NCBI GenBank assembly: GCA_023953905.1 | Contig: JAMLJA010000024.1 | Location: 1-63,459 of the forward strand | Direction of reading: 5' to 3' | Length of the DNA stretch: 63,459 nt | DNA from: Rhizobiaceae bacterium | GTDB lineage: Bacteria > Pseudomonadota > Alphaproteobacteria > Rhizobiales > Rhizobiaceae | Part shown: in pieces, positions 50,434 to 59,099 of the stretch | Numbering within the stretch: position 1 is the stretch's first letter | Layout: each line of letters starts with the position of its first letter | The notes under the pieces: model-generated | Told to the model about the DNA's origin: nothing | Databases searched by the model: none | What the model saw: the letters and a program-made list of their open reading frames with translations, nothing else | Position numbers and translations under genes: made by a program

Positions 50434-51246
50434 CTATCCGCGTCGACCGCTGAGCGCCTCGGAAATCCGTGCCGACGACATGACATCGCTCATAAAGCCG
50501 AAGGTTCCATGCTCGAGAATCTCCCGAGCCGCGCGATCCAGTGAACTAAGCGCGGCGCTGCTCAGACGCGAGCCGAGCGAAATGCGCCGGACGCCTGCAT
50601 CTGCAAGGCTTGCAACTGTGAAATTCGGGCTGCTGGCCAGAACATTGACGGGCTTGCTCACGGAGGCACAAATCTGACGGACATGCTCGATGTTCGAGAT
50701 ACCCGGCGCGTAGAGCACATCGGCACCAGCTTTTTCGAATGCTTGGAGTCGACGGATTGTGTCGTCCAGATCCAGTCGATTCCAGAGGAAGTTCTCTGCG
50801 CGCGCCGTAAAGAGAAAATCGTGTTTCAGTGCCCGAGCGGCTTCGGCTGCCGCCGCCACCCGTTCGACCGCCAGCGAGAAATCGAAAATGGGATTTTGTG
50901 GATCACCTGTATGATCCTCGATGGAGCAACCGGAAAGGCCCGCGGCGTCGGCCGCGAAAATCGTCTCGGCCGCACTGTCGGGGCTGTCGCCCTTGCCTTT
51001 CTCGAGATCGCCAGACACGGGAATAGTCACTGCCGCCGCCATCTCCCGGCAATGGGCAATCATGGCTTCGAAGCCGACCTCGCCATCCTGAAGGCCGCGC
51101 GACCAGGCAAATCCTGCGCTGGATGTGGCGAGTGCCTTGAAGCCGCAATGCGCGAGCATCTTCGCCGAGCCGGGATCCCACGGATTGGGCATGACAAGAA
51201 TCTCGGGACCGTTATGCAGTTCGCGGAAGAGGGTGTTCCTGTCCAT
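50434..51246 (-). CDS. Isocitrate lyase/PEP mutase superfamily protein
   Basis: 270-residue TIM-barrel of the PEPM/ICL superfamily (like 2-methylisocitrate lyase or carboxy-PEP mutase relatives). VMPNPWDPGSAKMLAHCGFKA at the N-terminus; VSGDLEKGKGDSPD with the Mg-binding Asp; CSIEDHTG near 130; FLFTARAENFLW near 155. The catalytic KKCGH loop of true isocitrate lyases is absent and replaced by EKGKGD, which points to the wider lyase/hydrolase group. Monocistronic; the physiological substrate is unknown. Confidence 0.82.
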   Translation of the reverse strand: MDRNTLFRELHNGPEILVMPNPWDPGSAKMLAHCGFKALATSSAGFAWSRGLQDGEVGFEAMIAHCREMAAAVTIPVSGDLEKGKGDSPDSAAETIFAADAAGLSGCSIEDHTGDPQNPIFDFSLAVERVAAAAEAARALKHDFLFTARAENFLWNRLDLDDTIRRLQAFEKAGADVLYAPGISNIEHVRQICASVSKPVNVLASSPNFTVASLADAGVRRISLGSRLSSAALSSLDRAAREILEHGTFGFMSDVMSSARISEALSGRRG

Positions 51247-51312
51247 GTCGTTCCTCCTTAAGGAAGCGCACGGAATCTAGTCGCTGCCCGATTGGCCGGC
51301 AATGAAAACCGA

Positions 51313-51966
51313 TCAGGCCAGACCGATCATGGGATGAATCGCGCGCATGTCGTCCACGACGATGCCGCCTGCGTCGGCAAGGCTGTCACGGTGCGCGAAG
51401 GGATCCCCCGCATAGGAATAAACCGTCATTCCGGCTGCACGCCCGGCTTTGGTGCCGGCCACGCTATCCTCGATGACCACGCAGCCTTCGGGCGCAAACC
51501 CCATGGTCGCTGCGGCGTGCAGAAAAAGATCGGGAAACGGCTTTCCGCGCGCCACCATGGTCGAGGAGAACATTGCGTGCTCGAAAAGCGGCAGAAGGCC
51601 CGTGGTTCCGAGCGTCAGATGCATCTTCGACACCCGCGCCGAGGATGCCACGCAATAGGGGATCTCGGCATCGCGCAGCGCATGGACGAGCGTGCGCACA
51701 TTGGGCACCTCATTCACGCCATTGGCGAAAAGATCAGGTAGCTCGAGGTTCCAGCGCTCGACGAAATCATCCCCGAGCACGATCCCCGCCGCCTCGACCT
51801 CCGACTTGACCGACATCATGCTGCGGCCTTCATAGCGCCTACGGCAGGTCTCGTAGTCGATCGGATATCCCGCTTCGGTCAGCCATTGCGACAGGCGCAT
51901 ATTGCTCATGCCTTCGGTATCGACGAGCACGCCGTCGCAGTCGAAGATGACCAGAGACGGCCGCAT
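51313..51966 (-). CDS. HAD-superfamily sugar phosphatase/phosphoglucomutase-like
   Basis: 217-residue HAD subfamily IA enzyme. Motif I VIFDCDGVLVDTEG at residues 6-19 (DxD nucleophile), cap domain, motif II YCVASSARVSK, motif III Lys in ARGKPFPDLF and motif IV VVIEDSVAGTKAGRAAG. It resembles beta-phosphoglucomutase/YieH/YcjU phosphatases. The ATG at 51966 is one base from the dut stop, so dut and this gene are coupled; a link to nucleotide metabolism is only suggested by that order. Confidence 0.87.
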   Translation of the reverse strand: MRPSLVIFDCDGVLVDTEGMSNMRLSQWLTEAGYPIDYETCRRRYEGRSMMSVKSEVEAAGIVLGDDFVERWNLELPDLFANGVNEVPNVRTLVHALRDAEIPYCVASSARVSKMHLTLGTTGLLPLFEHAMFSSTMVARGKPFPDLFLHAAATMGFAPEGCVVIEDSVAGTKAGRAAGMTVYSYAGDPFAHRDSLADAGGIVVDDMRAIHPMIGLA

Positions 51967-52430
51967 CAGGCTGTACCGGTCGAGCCGAAGCCGCCTGTGC
52001 CGCGTATCGTATCGGCGGCAATGCTGCGCTCCTCGACTGTCGCCCGCGTCACCGGCGCAATGACGATCTGTGCAATGCGCATGCCGCGCGATACACGAAA
52101 ATCCTGGTCGCCCAGATTGATCAGCAAAACCTGCACCTCGCCGCGATAATCGCTGTCGATTGTGCCGGGTGTATTGAGGCAGGTAATTCCGTGCTTGAAC
52201 GCGAGGCCCGAACGGGGCCTGATCTGTCCCTCGAAGCCTTCCGGAATCTCCATCACAAGTCCGGTCGGCACCAGTGCGCGCCGCCCGGGCAAGATGACGA
52301 TCTGGCGGTCCTCGGGCAGAGCGGCCCTGAGATCCATGCCGGCTGATCCGTCCGTTTCATAGGCGGGCAGAGGCAGGCCGGAACTATGCGGCAGGCGAAC
52401 GAGGCCAATGAGGGGAGCGGTCTTTTCCAT
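51966..52430 (-). CDS. dut: dUTP diphosphatase
   Basis: Hydrolyses dUTP to dUMP, keeping uracil out of DNA. All five trimeric-dUTPase motifs are present: GSAGMDLRA, PRSGLAFKHG, CLNTPGTIDSDYRGEV, RIAQIVIAP and the C-terminal lid RGTGGFGSTG. ATG 52430 (MEKTAPLIG) gives 154 residues, the standard size; the frame also opens at 52472. It usually sits beside coaBC, which is absent here; the gene upstream is a small secreted protein. Confidence 0.95.
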   Translation of the reverse strand: MEKTAPLIGLVRLPHSSGLPLPAYETDGSAGMDLRAALPEDRQIVILPGRRALVPTGLVMEIPEGFEGQIRPRSGLAFKHGITCLNTPGTIDSDYRGEVQVLLINLGDQDFRVSRGMRIAQIVIAPVTRATVEERSIAADTIRGTGGFGSTGTA

Positions 52431-52504
52431 AGGCGCGAGGCTATCGGACAACCCCGCTCGCACGTCAACCATGCAGTCGGCGCGCGCGCATATTTGTCAC
52501 CGGA

Positions 52505-52849
52505 TCATTCGATGACGATGGCTTCCGTGGACTTTTCCACGCAAACGGTACAGCAGGTTTCACAGCTGCGATTGTTGTCAGGACCGACGCCCCAGAACAC
52601 CTTGTCGTTTCCGTTGACCCAGGCGCCGTAGCAGATGCGTTCGCCTTCCTGGCAGGTGATCGGTATCGACTTCCGTTCGCCCCGGTCGAGGAAATAGACC
52701 TTGTCGTTCCCCGGCCAGCGCGTGCCCGTCTCCTGTCCGAAAAACTCAAGGGCCACGCCGCGCGAATATTGGTTCTTGATAAACATCGCCATGTCGGACG
52801 CTGTCGCCGGAAGCGTCATGGCCAGAAGGATGAAGACGGTGCGAATCAT
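52505..52849 (-). CDS. Secreted cysteine-rich small protein of unknown function
   Basis: 114 residues from ATG 52849. The first 18 residues form a signal peptide (MIRTVFILLAMTLPATAS). The mature protein carries about seven Cys, including ITCQEGERICYG and a C-terminal CETCCTVC, and is rich in aromatic and Asn/Asp residues. It could be disulfide-bonded or metal-binding in the periplasm. I do not recognise a family. It is leftward, 74 bp upstream of dut, and may be transcribed with it. Confidence 0.65.
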   Translation of the reverse strand: MIRTVFILLAMTLPATASDMAMFIKNQYSRGVALEFFGQETGTRWPGNDKVYFLDRGERKSIPITCQEGERICYGAWVNGNDKVFWGVGPDNNRSCETCCTVCVEKSTEAIVIE

Positions 52850-53021
52850 AGCGCCAGTCTGTAGGTTCGCGCGCGTCGCTGCCAAGCGCAAAATCAACGC
52901 CTCCCAGCAATCCGTCCGCGTGAAGACACGTTCTGGAAAGCATGGTGCTGGACTTTGGCGGGCATGCCTACTTTAAGCCGCAATGTCGGTCCAATTCGGG
53001 CCAAAGAACACGAGGTCTATG

Positions 53022-53315
53022 ATGCGTCAACTTATCATCGTCGGAATGCTGGCCCTGCTGGCTGGATGTTCGGCTACAGAGCAGCAGCAGCGTACCGGGA
53101 CAGGTGCAGTGATCGGCGGCGCAAGCGGCGCCCTTCTGGGACAGGCGATCGGTCGCGACACGAAAAGCACAGTGATTGGCGCGGCTGCAGGTACCGTAAT
53201 TGGCGCTGCGGTCGGTAGTGCTTCCACGCCTGCGGGCTCGCGTGACGGCGATCTCTGCCGCTATCGCGACCGTTATGGCCGCACCTACACGGCTCCCTGC
53301 GACAACCAGTATTGA
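53022..53315 (+). CDS. Glycine-zipper outer-membrane lipoprotein
   Basis: 97-residue lipoprotein. Signal LIIVGMLALLAGC ends in a lipobox (LLAGC, Cys near 17). Then a glycine-zipper 2TM segment (GAVIGGASGALLGQAIG and VIGAAAGTVIGAAVGSAS), as in the 17-kDa antigen/RcsF-linked family and SlyB-like proteins, and a short C-terminal with YGRTYTAPCDNQY. ATG 53022 has GAGG six bases upstream; ATG 53019 is adjacent. Exported and probably stress-related by analogy. Confidence 0.85.
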   Translation: MRQLIIVGMLALLAGCSATEQQQRTGTGAVIGGASGALLGQAIGRDTKSTVIGAAAGTVIGAAVGSASTPAGSRDGDLCRYRDRYGRTYTAPCDNQY

Positions 53316-53325
53316 TCAGCGTAGC

Positions 53326-53353
53326 GACCCTGATCCTTGGCGGGATCAGGGTC
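53326..53353. terminator. Hairpin between convergent lipoprotein and Lrp genes
   Basis: GACCCTGATCC (53326-53336), six-base loop, GGATCAGGGTC (53343-53353): an 11-bp perfect stem. It lacks a U-tract on either strand, so it may work as a bidirectional or Rho-assisted terminator between the two convergent genes. Confidence 0.6.
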
Positions 53354-53387
53354 CGCGCACATCCGATCATGCCGGTCTGACCTCTCG

Positions 53388-53894
53388 CTAGCGACCCGTC
53401 CTCGGGCGGGCTACCGATATGTCGACCGGACGATCGTCGATAATCGCCTCCATGGCGAAGAAGCCGGTTACGGTTGCGAGATCGAAATCGGTCGTGACCT
53501 TGCGGTAAAACGCGTCGTATCCTCTCATCCCGGATGTCACGACCTTGATGAGATAATCCCAATCACCGCCAATCCTGTATAACCCGGTTACTTCCGGCAG
53601 TCGCTCGACATGTGCGCGAAACTTGTCGGCCCATTCGACCGAGTGGTGGCGGGTACGCACCATGACGAACACCGTCAGATCGAGACCGAGCGCGGGCAAG
53701 TCCACGTCCGCATGGGCTCCGCGCAATATTCCCTCTGATCTCAGGCGTTGCAGGCGTCGCCAGCATGCGTTCTGCGACAGTCCGACCTTCTCCGCCAGAT
53801 CGCGTTGAGACAGCGTGGCATCGCGCTGGAGCTCGCGAACAATGCGCATATCAATTTGATCGATCTTTGAGGAATAAGCGTTCATATGACCCAT
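53388..53894 (-). CDS. Lrp/AsnC family transcriptional regulator
   Basis: 168-residue regulator: N-terminal HTH (IDMRIVRELQRDATLSQRDLA...LSQNACWRRLQRLRSEGIL, about residues 14-60) and C-terminal RAM ligand-binding domain (TVFVMVRTRHHSVEWADKF...VTGLYRIGGDWDYLIKVVTSG). Start at ATG 53894 (MGHMNAY), or ATG 53885. It diverges from the class V aminotransferase gene with only 53 bp between start codons, so that gene is the likely target, with an amino acid as effector. Confidence 0.9.
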   Translation of the reverse strand: MGHMNAYSSKIDQIDMRIVRELQRDATLSQRDLAEKVGLSQNACWRRLQRLRSEGILRGAHADVDLPALGLDLTVFVMVRTRHHSVEWADKFRAHVERLPEVTGLYRIGGDWDYLIKVVTSGMRGYDAFYRKVTTDFDLATVTGFFAMEAIIDDRPVDISVARPRTGR

Positions 53895-53947
53895 TTCTCT
53901 AAGTTCCGGGATGAAAATGAGCGAAGTTCTCTCGACCGATTAGAATT

Positions 53948-55450
53948 ATGATCGATGTATCATACCGCCGGGATCACGATCAAATGCACGCCTGCCCCCA
54001 AAGCGCATCCGAGCCGCTTCTCCAGCAATTTGTAGCGTCGATTTCGACCGGACCTGTCATCGCCGAACTGCGCACAGGCTTGATCGGCGACAACGCTCGA
54101 GTAAGCGGGCCTTTTGGCGAAAAGCCGCTTGTCTATGCCGACTATGTGGCGTCGGGCAGGGCCTTGATGCAGGTCGAACAGTTCATTCTCGAAAGGGTCC
54201 TGCCCTATTACGCCAACAGCCACACCGAAGCGTCCTATTGCGGAGGCTTCATGACGCGCTTGCGGCGCGAGGCCCGTGCAGCCATCGCTTCATGCTGCAA
54301 CGCAGGTTCTGAGCACGCCGTGATATTTGCGGGGAGTGGCGCCACGGCGGGCATAAACCGGCTCGTCAGCCTGCTCGGCGTACACGCGGAAATAGCGGCT
54401 GGCGAACGCGCAAGGATCATCGTCGGCCCCTATGAGCACCATTCCAATCTGCTGCCCTGGCGCGAAAGCGGTGCGGAGGTCGTCGAGGTTGGCGAGTCCG
54501 CGCAAGGCGGTCCTGATCTCGAAAGGCTTGAGGCTCTTCTCGCAGAAACCGACGCGCCGCGCCTGACCATCTGTTCCTTCTCGGCGGCCTCCAACGTGAC
54601 CGGCATCGTCAGCAACGTTGTCGAGGTCACACGACGGGCGAAGGCCGCTGGCGCGAAAATGGTCTGGGACTACGCGGGCGCCGGCCCCTACCTGCCTATC
54701 GACATGACGCCGGCCCCTGACTGCGCGATCGATGCGACCGTGGTCTCGCCACATAAATTCGTGGGCGGGCCGGGATCATCGGGCGTGCTGATCGTACGGC
54801 GCGATGCCGTAACAACATGCAAGCCGACCTGGCCGGGCGGCGGCACGGTGTCCTTCGTTTCGACGTCCGCGCACGACTACAGCACTAGTCTCGAAGCACG
54901 GGAAGAAGCCGGCACACCAAATGTCATTGGCGACATAAGGGCAGCGCTGGCTTTTCTCGTAAAGGATGCGATCGGAGCGGACTACGCGGCGAGCCGCAAT
55001 GAATGGCTGGCGTCGCACGCCATGATGCGTCTTTCCACCATGTCGGGGATCGAGGTGCTGGGATCGCTGACAGCGTCACGTCTGCCCATATTCTCGTTCC
55101 GCATGAAGGACGGTCGCGGCGGCTATGTTCACCAGCAACTTGTCACACGCATGCTGAGCGACCGTTTCGGTATTCAGGCGCGTGGCGGATGCGCCTGCGC
55201 CGGTCCCTATGCGCACAGACTACTCGATATAGGCGCCGAACAGTCGGCTGCGATGCGCGCGGCGATCCTGGCAGGAGAAGAGCTTGAGAAACCCGGCTTT
55301 ATCCGCTTCAATCTCAGCGTGCTGATGACGGACGACAAGGTCGACTACATCCTTCGTTCCATTGAGGAACTGGCGAAAGACGCGCCCACTCTCGCGTCCG
55401 GCTACGATGTGGACCCGGCGCGGGCCATCTTCGCGCCACGAGCCGCCTAG
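53948..55450 (+). CDS. Class V aminotransferase (cysteine desulfurase-like), 500 aa
   Basis: PLP enzyme larger than SufS/IscS. YADYVASGRALMQVE near 62, FAGSGATAGINRLV near 123, YEHHSNLLPWRESGAEVVEV near 155, catalytic Lys in VSPHKFVGGPGSSG near 270, and a Cys-loop-like RGGCACAGPYAHRLL near 415, where SufS-type enzymes carry their reactive Cys. No SUF/ISC gene is near. A divergent Lrp regulator 53 bp away suggests amino-acid control, perhaps a selenocysteine/cysteine or cysteine-like lyase role (inference). Start at ATG 53948; other in-frame ATGs are possible. Confidence 0.85.
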   Translation: MIDVSYRRDHDQMHACPQSASEPLLQQFVASISTGPVIAELRTGLIGDNARVSGPFGEKPLVYADYVASGRALMQVEQFILERVLPYYANSHTEASYCGGFMTRLRREARAAIASCCNAGSEHAVIFAGSGATAGINRLVSLLGVHAEIAAGERARIIVGPYEHHSNLLPWRESGAEVVEVGESAQGGPDLERLEALLAETDAPRLTICSFSAASNVTGIVSNVVEVTRRAKAAGAKMVWDYAGAGPYLPIDMTPAPDCAIDATVVSPHKFVGGPGSSGVLIVRRDAVTTCKPTWPGGGTVSFVSTSAHDYSTSLEAREEAGTPNVIGDIRAALAFLVKDAIGADYAASRNEWLASHAMMRLSTMSGIEVLGSLTASRLPIFSFRMKDGRGGYVHQQLVTRMLSDRFGIQARGGCACAGPYAHRLLDIGAEQSAAMRAAILAGEELEKPGFIRFNLSVLMTDDKVDYILRSIEELAKDAPTLASGYDVDPARAIFAPRAA

Positions 55451-56598
55451 GCGGTCGCCATTCGCCACTCCGACAGGACGTATCCGTCGGTTTCATCTGG
55501 GCCTACGGCGCTGTGCATCTCAAGCATGGCGGTACGGTCTAACAGTTGCCCCAGCGCCCAGACGGCGGCGCCGCGCACCAGCGGCGACGCATCGAAGAGC
55601 AGCTCTCGGCACGAAGGGACAAGCTCACAGGCTCTGGAGTTGCCGGCAGCGATCAGAACGTTTCGGAGGAACCGATCGCGACCTATCCGCTTGATGGGAG
55701 ACCCCGAGAAGCGGGACCGGAAACCCGCGTCGTCAAGCCCCAGGAATTCGGCGAGCGCGGGCGCGCGCATATCATCGCGCGCTGCAAGCTTCGCCTCCGA
55801 CGCAGCCTCCGCGAACTTGTTCCACGGACATGCCGCCAGACAATCGTCGCATCCATAGATGCGGTTTCCGATCTTGCTGCGGAATTCCTCTGGAATCGGA
55901 CCCTTGTTCTCGATGGTGAGATAGGAAATGCAGCGCCGGGCGTCGATCCGGTACGGGGCCGGAAAGGCGTGTGTCGGGCAGGCGTCCAGGCACGCCCGGC
56001 ATGAACCGCAATGGTCGCGTTCGGGCGCATCGGGAGCGATCTCGGCCGTGGTGAATATGGTTCCGAGAAACAGCCACGAGCCGAATTCCCGGCTGACCAG
56101 GTTCGTATGTTTGCCCTGCCAGCCAATGCCCGCCGCCTGCGCCAGCGGCTTCTCCATCACTGGCGCGGTGTCCACGAACACCTTCACATCGCCGCCGCTG
56201 CGCGCAACGAGCCTGCCGGCGACACCCTTCAGCTTGCCCTTGACCACGTCGTGATAGTCGCGGTTCTGCGCATAGACGGAGATTGCTGCCTTATCCGGTT
56301 GCTCGAGAATATCGCGCGGGTCGTGCTCAGGACCGTAATTCATTCCCAGCACCACGATGGAGCGCACCTGTGGCCACAACACGCGCGGATCGCCCCGGCG
56401 CGACAGAGTTTCGGCCATCCAGTCCATGGACCCGTGCATACCGGCCGCGACAAACTGCGCGAGCCGGGCAGGTGCTTCGGGAATGGCATCGGGTGAGGTG
56501 ACGGCGACAGCGGCGAAGCCGGCGGCGGCGGCCTCACGCTGGATCAGCGTGCGCAGCCCCTGCGCATTCCCTGGCGCCTCAGAAGTCGAGATCCGCAT
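55447..56598 (-). CDS. queG: Epoxyqueuosine reductase
   Basis: Cobalamin and iron-sulfur enzyme that makes queuosine in tRNA from epoxyqueuosine. Two [4Fe-4S] motifs are clear: CGSCRACLDACPTHA near residue 200 and CDDCLAACPWN near 250; the B12-domain segments VLGMNYGPEHDP and VFVDTAPVMEKPLA are present, and a HEAT-like repeat ends the protein (RELLFDASPLVRGAAVWALGQL). ATG 56598 overlaps the GST end and gives 383 residues; the frame opens at 56616. Its 3' end overlaps that of the convergent aminotransferase gene by four bases. Confidence 0.95.
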   Translation of the reverse strand: MRISTSEAPGNAQGLRTLIQREAAAAGFAAVAVTSPDAIPEAPARLAQFVAAGMHGSMDWMAETLSRRGDPRVLWPQVRSIVVLGMNYGPEHDPRDILEQPDKAAISVYAQNRDYHDVVKGKLKGVAGRLVARSGGDVKVFVDTAPVMEKPLAQAAGIGWQGKHTNLVSREFGSWLFLGTIFTTAEIAPDAPERDHCGSCRACLDACPTHAFPAPYRIDARRCISYLTIENKGPIPEEFRSKIGNRIYGCDDCLAACPWNKFAEAASEAKLAARDDMRAPALAEFLGLDDAGFRSRFSGSPIKRIGRDRFLRNVLIAAGNSRACELVPSCRELLFDASPLVRGAAVWALGQLLDRTAMLEMHSAVGPDETDGYVLSEWRMATA

Positions 56599-57271
56599 AA
56601 TGGGACACAGGCGCAAGCCCCCTGATTCTGTCTGTCAGCAGGGGGCGGAATGCCGGACGGGATTTCACGCGCGTGTACCATTCGCGCGCAGCTGGATAGT
56701 CCCGCCAGTCGATCTCGCCGAGATAGTCGAGCGCCGACAGGGTCGCGGCAGCCGCGAGGTCGGCATAGGTCAGGCGCGTTCCCGCCAACCAGTTGCGGGT
56801 GCCGGCGAGCCAGTTCGTGTATTTCATATGCTGTTTGATGTTGGCGCGGGCGGCGCGGATCGCAGCGGAATCGGGCGATCCACCACCATTTTCAGCCGGC
56901 ATATGCGGCTTCAGGACCCGTTCGCGCACGATGTGGCGCGTGACCTCGCTTTCGGTCTTGGTCAGGTACCAATCGCAGATGCGACGGATTTCCGCACGTT
57001 CGAACGAGTTCTCTGCGAACAGGCGCTTATCGCGCTTCAGCACGCCGCGTGTTTCGTCGAGATACTCCGCGATCACCGATGCGCCGACGATCGGAAAATC
57101 CCCTTCAGCCAGAAGGACGGGGAGCGTGCACGCGGGATTGAGCGCCAGAAACTCCTTGCGCCGCAGCCAGGGTTTTTCTTCGATCAACGCAAGCTCTTCG
57201 CCATACTCACCAAAAGCGAGTCGAACGAAGCGGCAGGCAGCAAACATGGGATGGTGGAAAAGGGTCAGCAT
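56579..57271 (-). CDS. Glutathione S-transferase family protein
   Basis: 230 residues from ATG 57271 (MLTLFHHPMFAACRF). N-terminal thioredoxin-like domain with NPACTLPVLL near 50 (cis-Pro) and the GSH-contact VGASVIAEYLDE near 70, then the alpha-helical domain ending LTYADLAAAATLSALDYLG. It precedes queG by an overlap of 20 bases, the common GST-queG order in Rhizobiales. Substrate unknown; the active-site Ser or Cys is not certain from the sequence. Confidence 0.9.
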   Translation of the reverse strand: MLTLFHHPMFAACRFVRLAFGEYGEELALIEEKPWLRRKEFLALNPACTLPVLLAEGDFPIVGASVIAEYLDETRGVLKRDKRLFAENSFERAEIRRICDWYLTKTESEVTRHIVRERVLKPHMPAENGGGSPDSAAIRAARANIKQHMKYTNWLAGTRNWLAGTRLTYADLAAAATLSALDYLGEIDWRDYPAAREWYTRVKSRPAFRPLLTDRIRGLAPVSHYADLDF

Positions 57272-57419
57272 GGTCCCGCAATGAATATGACGACGCTGGT
57301 CAAATGGCACCCGCGCCTGTAATTCTCAATCAGCCTGATTCCCCCGCGCAAGCGCTTCGACCTATAGGGTCACTTGGTCGCTCTGACAAGCAAAGCCCCT
57401 CGTCCTTCCGGAAGTCCCC

Positions 57420-58226
57420 ATGGAAAGCCAGACCATCGTCGAAGCCCTTCTTCTCGGTCTCCTTGAAGGCCTGACCGAGTTCATTCCCGTCTCATCGACC
57501 GGCCATATCCTGCTTGCAGGCCATTTTCTGGGGTTCGAATCGACGGGCAAGGCATTCGAGGTGCTGATTCAGCTCGGCGCGATCCTGGCGGTGGTCGGGG
57601 TATTTTTCCGCCGCCTCTGGACCATATTCATCAAGCTGCCGCACAGCCGCCGCTCGAAGCGCTTCGTGCTTGGCGTCCTCATTGCCTTTCTGCCCGCCGC
57701 CTTTCTCGGCGCACTCATGCACGACTTCATCAAGACGGTGTTGTTCGAGACGCCGATGCTGATCTGCATCATGCTGATCATCGGCGGGGTGGTGCTGTTG
57801 GTCGTCGACCGCATGCCTCTGGAGCCGCGCTACCGCGACATCAAGGAGTTTCCATTTGCCGTCTATCTGGGCATCGGCCTGTTCCAATGTCTTGCCTTGA
57901 TACCGGGAACGTCGCGGTCCGGCTCGACCATCGTCGGTTCCTTGCTGATGGGTGTCGACAAGCGCGCGGCGGCGGAATTCTCCTTCTTTCTCGCCATGCC
58001 CACAATGGCCGGAGCTTTTGTCTTCGACCTGTACAAGAACCGGGACGTTCTTTCGGCTGCCGATCTGCCGATCATCGCGACCGGCTTCATCGCCGCCTTT
58101 ATCGCGGCGGTATTCGTAGTGCGTTATCTGCTCGATTACGTATCGCGCCACGGTTATGCGCTGTTCGGCTGGTGGCGTCTGGTTGTCGGCGCGGTCGGCT
58201 TGATTGGGCTGCTGGTCTGGGGATAG
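57420..58226 (+). CDS. uppP: Undecaprenyl-diphosphatase
   Basis: Integral-membrane phosphatase (BacA/UppP) that recycles undecaprenyl pyrophosphate, the lipid carrier of peptidoglycan and polysaccharide synthesis, and gives bacitracin tolerance. 268 residues with about eight helices; both catalytic motifs LLEGLTEFIPVSSTGH (near 17-32) and PGTSRSGSTIVGSLL (near 160-174) are intact. It faces the GST gene divergently with a 148-bp gap that shows no gene. Confidence 0.95.
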   Translation: MESQTIVEALLLGLLEGLTEFIPVSSTGHILLAGHFLGFESTGKAFEVLIQLGAILAVVGVFFRRLWTIFIKLPHSRRSKRFVLGVLIAFLPAAFLGALMHDFIKTVLFETPMLICIMLIIGGVVLLVVDRMPLEPRYRDIKEFPFAVYLGIGLFQCLALIPGTSRSGSTIVGSLLMGVDKRAAAEFSFFLAMPTMAGAFVFDLYKNRDVLSAADLPIIATGFIAAFIAAVFVVRYLLDYVSRHGYALFGWWRLVVGAVGLIGLLVWG

Positions 58227-58277
58227 CGATAGCGCTGGCCGGCCTGCGTTCGGGTCCCACCTTTGCAGATTGTGCCT

Positions 58278-59099
58278 TCAGAGAATGCCTGCAACGCCCC
58301 GGCGCAGCAGATCGAGCGCAAGCACCGTAATGCCGATCCGGAAGAGCTTTCGGAACGTCGTCTCGTCGAGACGGTCGAGAAGTCTGGTCCCGTAGACCGT
58401 GCCGAGAAAGCCGCTCGCGACCATGGCAGCTATCAGTGGCAGCCAGGGCCAGAAGGTGAAGCCAAGAGCGCCGAAAACAAGGATCTTGAGCGCGTGCTGC
58501 GACACAAGCGTGATGGCCGAGGTCGCGACAAAAGCCTTTCGATCCCCGGCAAGAAGCTGCGACAGGATGGACGCGATGACGGGACCAGTCGCCCCGACCA
58601 TCATTCCAAGTATCGCTACGCCGGAACTGACAACCGCCAGGCCGCCACGGCCGAGCCGTCCAACGCCGGGAATGGCAATCCAGGTAATGAGGATGATGAA
58701 GACGCCAAGCACGATCTTGAGCACAGCGTCCGGCAGTTGCACGACGATAAAAGCCCCAATAGCGGCTCCGGCAACACTGCCCAGCATGAAGGGCAGCGCG
58801 ATGTCCATCCGGATGTTGGAGCGTTGATGCCAGGCGCGTCCGCTATTGGAGCCGAGCTGGACCGCGCCATGCACCGGTATCAGGGACGCGACAGGGATGA
58901 AAATTCCCATGAGCGCCAGCATCGCAATGCCTCCGCCCACGCCGAATGAGGCCGTCAATGCGGATGTGAAGAAGCTTGCAACAACAAGCAGGCCAGCGAT
59001 CGCCGGAGTAATTCCATCAGGCAGAAATGCTGCTACGGCGTCCAGTCCGGTCAAGCCTCGCTTTTCTGAGCGAACTGACCGGACGGCCTGAAGCGCCAC
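58278..59099 (-). CDS. TauE/SafE-type sulfite/anion exporter
   Basis: 273-residue membrane protein with about eight helices and the family start TSALTASFGVGGGIAMLALMG, plus a second half with GATGPVIASILSQLL, typical of the TauE/SafE/YfcA family that exports sulfite or organosulfonates. Start uncertain: GTG 59099 overlaps the upstream gene by 49 bases; TTG 59054 would give a TTGA overlap with its stop. Both are non-ATG. Cognate sulfur genes are not adjacent. Confidence 0.82.
   Translation of the reverse strand: MALQAVRSVRSEKRGLTGLDAVAAFLPDGITPAIAGLLVVASFFTSALTASFGVGGGIAMLALMGIFIPVASLIPVHGAVQLGSNSGRAWHQRSNIRMDIALPFMLGSVAGAAIGAFIVVQLPDAVLKIVLGVFIILITWIAIPGVGRLGRGGLAVVSSGVAILGMMVGATGPVIASILSQLLAGDRKAFVATSAITLVSQHALKILVFGALGFTFWPWLPLIAAMVASGFLGTVYGTRLLDRLDETTFRKLFRIGITVLALDLLRRGVAGIL

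Noticed and set aside
56579..57271. Repeat NWLAGTR-NWLAGTR in the GST
   Set aside because: The two copies use different codons and fall in a helix where related GSTs have a similar WLAGTR segment, so a recent tandem duplication is not supported.
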